IMG/VR virus record: IMGVR_UViG_3300010157_000263 | Location: 1 to 23,033 of that record | DNA length: 23,033 nucleotides | DNA from: a virus | Direction: 5' to 3' (one strand) | Part shown: positions 20,891 to 23,033 of the stretch, piece after piece | Position numbering within the stretch: position 1 is the stretch's first letter | How the letters are laid out: each line of letters opens with the position of its first letter | The notes under the pieces: generated by a model | The model's input: the letters and a program-made list of their open reading frames with translations, nothing else | Told to the model about the DNA's origin: nothing | The model's database searches: none | Position numbers and translations under genes: made by a program

Positions 20891-21370
20891 ATGGCCAGAC
20901 CAAAGAAGCCAAAACAGATGGGCCGTCCATCACATAAAGTGTCTGACGCATCAAGGCGTACAGTTAAACTAATGGCTGCGGCTGGTTTATGGCAATATGA
21001 GATCGCTGAGGCTATGGGCGTCAATGAAAAGACGCTGGTAAAGCATTACGATCTAGAACTACGAACTGGCTGGGCTGATACAATGACGCTGGCAACTGGC
21101 GTGTTGTTGGATGAGATGACGGCTAAAACTGACAAGGCTGTAGATGCGGCTAAGTTCTTCCTAAGCAAGCGTGGCAAAGGCCGTTGGGCTGAAGTTAAAC
21201 AAATGGAAGTCACTGGAGCTGGCGGTGGTCCAATATTGACACAGAAGATTGACGTGGACGTTTTGGACATTGAGGAGCAAGAGCAGCTCGAATCAATGCT
21301 GAACGCTATTCTGGCATTACCCGCACCAGATGAGATTGTTATCGATCTGGATGACGAAGACGATGCTTGA
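20891..21370 (+). CDS. terS: Terminase small subunit-like protein
   Basis: 159 residues (MARPKKPKQMGRPSHKVSDA). A basic N-terminus leads into an HTH at about 23-52 (RRTVKLMAAAGLWQYEIAEAMGVNEKTLVKHY). The motif L.TG......A.G.L..M, with AAKFFLSKRGKGRWAEV at about 87-102, is typical of phage small-terminase/HTH proteins encoded just before large terminase. The C-terminus is very acidic (IDLDDEDDA). Small terminase binds the packaging site and stimulates the large-subunit ATPase. The 8-base overlap with the large-subunit gene (ATGCTTGA) supports the pairing. The call rests on the HTH and on synteny. Confidence 0.8.
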   Translation: MARPKKPKQMGRPSHKVSDASRRTVKLMAAAGLWQYEIAEAMGVNEKTLVKHYDLELRTGWADTMTLATGVLLDEMTAKTDKAVDAAKFFLSKRGKGRWAEVKQMEVTGAGGGPILTQKIDVDVLDIEEQEQLESMLNAILALPAPDEIVIDLDDEDDA

Positions 21371-23033
21371 TATAACTAAAATGTCTCGTGAAGAGGCTGA
21401 AGTGCTTCGGTCTACATTGGCTAAACGTCGCATGGAGCGCAGCCTGTATGACTTCACCAAGGAAGCGTGGCACGTAATTGATCCAGCGCCATTCGTTGGT
21501 GGTGGTTTCTCTATGCAAGCGGTGTGTGATCACCTTCAGGCTTGTGCTGACGGTAACATCCGCAACTTGATCATTAACATTCCGCCCCGTTTCAGTAAGT
21601 CAACGCTGTGTGGTGTGTTGTTCCCTGCGTGGGTGTTTGCCCAGCCTGAGAATACACCAGTGTCGGGCAATGGTGTTCAATTCTTACATGCATCGTATAG
21701 CCAGACATTGGCATTGCAGGACAGCTTGAAGTGCCGCCGCTTGCTTGAGAGTGACTGGTATCTATCGCGCTGGGGTGATCGCGTTCAGGTATCGAGCGAC
21801 CAGAACACCAAGAGCCAGTTCGATCTCGAATCAGGTGGTCGCCGTATGACCACGTCGGTTGGCGGCTCTACGACTGGTTTGGGTGGACAGTATTTAATCT
21901 GCGACGATCCTAACAATGCGCGTGAGAGCAACTCTGAGGCTGTGATCATGTCTACCATTGAATGGTGGGATATGGCTTGGTCTACACGTCTGAACGATCC
22001 AAAGACTGGCTGTCGTATTGTGGTCCAGCAAAGACTGAACGAGCGTGACATCACTGGACATATCTTGTCGCAGGACATTGGTAACTGGACACATCTGATG
22101 TTGCCAATGGAGTTCGAGCCTAGCCGTCGCATTTACACGGTGTTGGTGCCTGATTCGGCCAATGACGGTGAGGGCGATATTATGTGGACTGACCCACGCC
22201 AAGAGGAGGGTGAACTTCTCTGGCCTGAGCGGTTTGGCCCAACGGAAGTTGATAACCTGAAGCGAACGCTTGGACCGTATGGAACGGCTGGTCAGCTACA
22301 GATGCGTCCTCAGCCAGCGGGTGGCGGTATTATCAAGCGTACATGGTGGGAACCATATGAGGGCAATGACTTCCCCGACATGGAGATCACGATTGGATCG
22401 CTCGATCTAGCGTATACCACAAAGAAAGAGAACGATTTCTCCGCCATGACTTGCTGGGGCGTGTGGCGTGATTCGGGTAACTACACCGCTGTGTCGAATA
22501 AGAACTTCCAAGGAACTGTATCTAGCCGTATCCAAAGCTCTGATCAGGGCGGTGACATTCCCAAGATTATGTTGACCAATGCATGGAAGGAGCGCCTTGA
22601 GTTCCATGATCTGGTCGCCAAGGTAGTTGAAACTGCACGGGAATCGAAGCTGGACATCCTGCTGGTTGAAGCTAAGGGGCCGGGCATTAGTGTGGCTCAG
22701 GAGATCAGGCGTCTCGTTGGCATTGAAGAGTTCTCCGTCCGTGAGGTCAGCCCGAATGATCTAGACAAGGTTGCACGGCTATATGCCGTACAGCACCTAT
22801 TCGCTGAGGGATTAGTGTATGCACCCACTAAGGTCGGTGACCCAGATACATTCCGTGTATGGGCTGACATGGTTGTCACTGAGGTCGAATCATTTCCAAA
22901 AGGCATTCATGACGACTTGGTTGATACGGTTAGCCAAGCGATTAACTTCATGCGTCGGTCTGGCATGATCCAACGCGGTGCTGAACGCACGTTTGAGCTT
23001 AGTGAGAGCCAACGTTTTGCTGGGAATACTGGG
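21363..23033 (+). CDS. terL: Terminase large subunit (3' end outside window)
   Basis: 557 codons are present, without a stop before the window ends. The N-terminal ATPase has INIPPRFSKST with K79 (Walker A-like, 74-81) and YLICDD (Walker B, D181/D182). The C-terminal RNase H-like nuclease has GSLDLAY with D348 as the first metal-binding Asp, VEAKGPG as a likely second acidic position and GIHDDLVDTVSQA with the final Asp pair. This motor cuts concatemers and pumps DNA into proheads. Nearly the full length expected of the family is visible, so only a short tail should be missing. The start at 21363 (MLDITKMSREEAEVL) overlaps the small-subunit stop; a second ATG six codons later is possible. Confidence 0.95.
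   Translation, partial: MLDITKMSREEAEVLRSTLAKRRMERSLYDFTKEAWHVIDPAPFVGGGFSMQAVCDHLQACADGNIRNLIINIPPRFSKSTLCGVLFPAWVFAQPENTPVSGNGVQFLHASYSQTLALQDSLKCRRLLESDWYLSRWGDRVQVSSDQNTKSQFDLESGGRRMTTSVGGSTTGLGGQYLICDDPNNARESNSEAVIMSTIEWWDMAWSTRLNDPKTGCRIVVQQRLNERDITGHILSQDIGNWTHLMLPMEFEPSRRIYTVLVPDSANDGEGDIMWTDPRQEEGELLWPERFGPTEVDNLKRTLGPYGTAGQLQMRPQPAGGGIIKRTWWEPYEGNDFPDMEITIGSLDLAYTTKKENDFSAMTCWGVWRDSGNYTAVSNKNFQGTVSSRIQSSDQGGDIPKIMLTNAWKERLEFHDLVAKVVETARESKLDILLVEAKGPGISVAQEIRRLVGIEEFSVREVSPNDLDKVARLYAVQHLFAEGLVYAPTKVGDPDTFRVWADMVVTEVESFPKGIHDDLVDTVSQAINFMRRSGMIQRGAERTFELSESQRFAGNTG

Noticed and set aside
21785-22202. Minus-strand ORFs of 102-115 codons inside large terminase
   Set aside because: They are antisense shadows of a highly conserved gene, with no ribosome-binding sites or motifs.

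Overview
This window is part of a tailed double-stranded DNA bacteriophage genome. It carries both terminase subunits, large virion proteins with a peptidase S74 chaperone domain, an ERF/Gp157/RusA recombination set, a zinc-ribbon/Toprim primase, an SF2 helicase and two DNA methyltransferases. Genes are packed tightly, with ATGA, TGATG and TAATG junctions nearly throughout. The largest gene-free gap is about 150 bp, and I recognised no rRNA, tRNA, integrase, transposase or CRISPR array. The host is probably a Gram-negative bacterium. The virion-protein style recalls podovirus-like phages from environmental Proteobacteria, but this is inference and the host cannot be fixed from the sequence.

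Layout. (1) 1-7824, rightward: the distal end of the virion module. It holds a small protein that seems to start at AUC behind a perfect Shine-Dalgarno, a protein with a duplicated 'YVIP' motif, a GNAT-like acetyltransferase, a 1305-aa repeat-rich protein with a mid-protein S74 domain, and a 763-aa Ala/Gly-rich protein, probably an internal or ejected virion protein. (2) 7821-11193, leftward: a recombination operon read from 11193 down. Its order is Gp157-like protein, ERF single-strand annealing protein, a small protein with an SSB-like acidic tail, two unknowns, a PD-(D/E)XK nuclease-like protein, an HNH endonuclease and a helical protein. It converges on region 1, sharing a TTAA at the stops. 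(3) 11194-11259: a divergent control region with a candidate operator, next to a small XRE-type regulator gene. (4) 11260-14984, rightward: replication, with the regulator, RusA resolvase, a DnaA domain IV-like protein, helicase and primase. (5) 14981-20743, rightward: accessory genes. These are many small unknowns, three tiny or small membrane proteins, a C5-cytosine methyltransferase, an adenine/N4-type methyltransferase and an HTH protein. Three copies of a conserved promoter-leader cassette punctuate this region. (6) 20744-23033: a gap with inverted repeats, then small terminase and large terminase (cut by the window end). On the phage map, portal and capsid genes presumably follow and eventually return to position 1.

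How it fits together: regions 2 and 4 look like divergent early/middle operons. Annealing and end-processing are on the left arm; initiation, unwinding, priming and junction resolution are on the right arm. No DNA polymerase, RNA polymerase or recognisable endolysin lies here, so polymerisation may depend on the host or on genes outside the window. Most notable are the repeated promoter-leader cassette, whose conserved core resembles a DnaA box in a phage that encodes a DnaA-domain-IV-like protein; a 138-aa ORF with its own ribosome-binding site inside the cytosine methyltransferase gene; the SSB-like tail beside ERF; and the centrally placed S74 domain.
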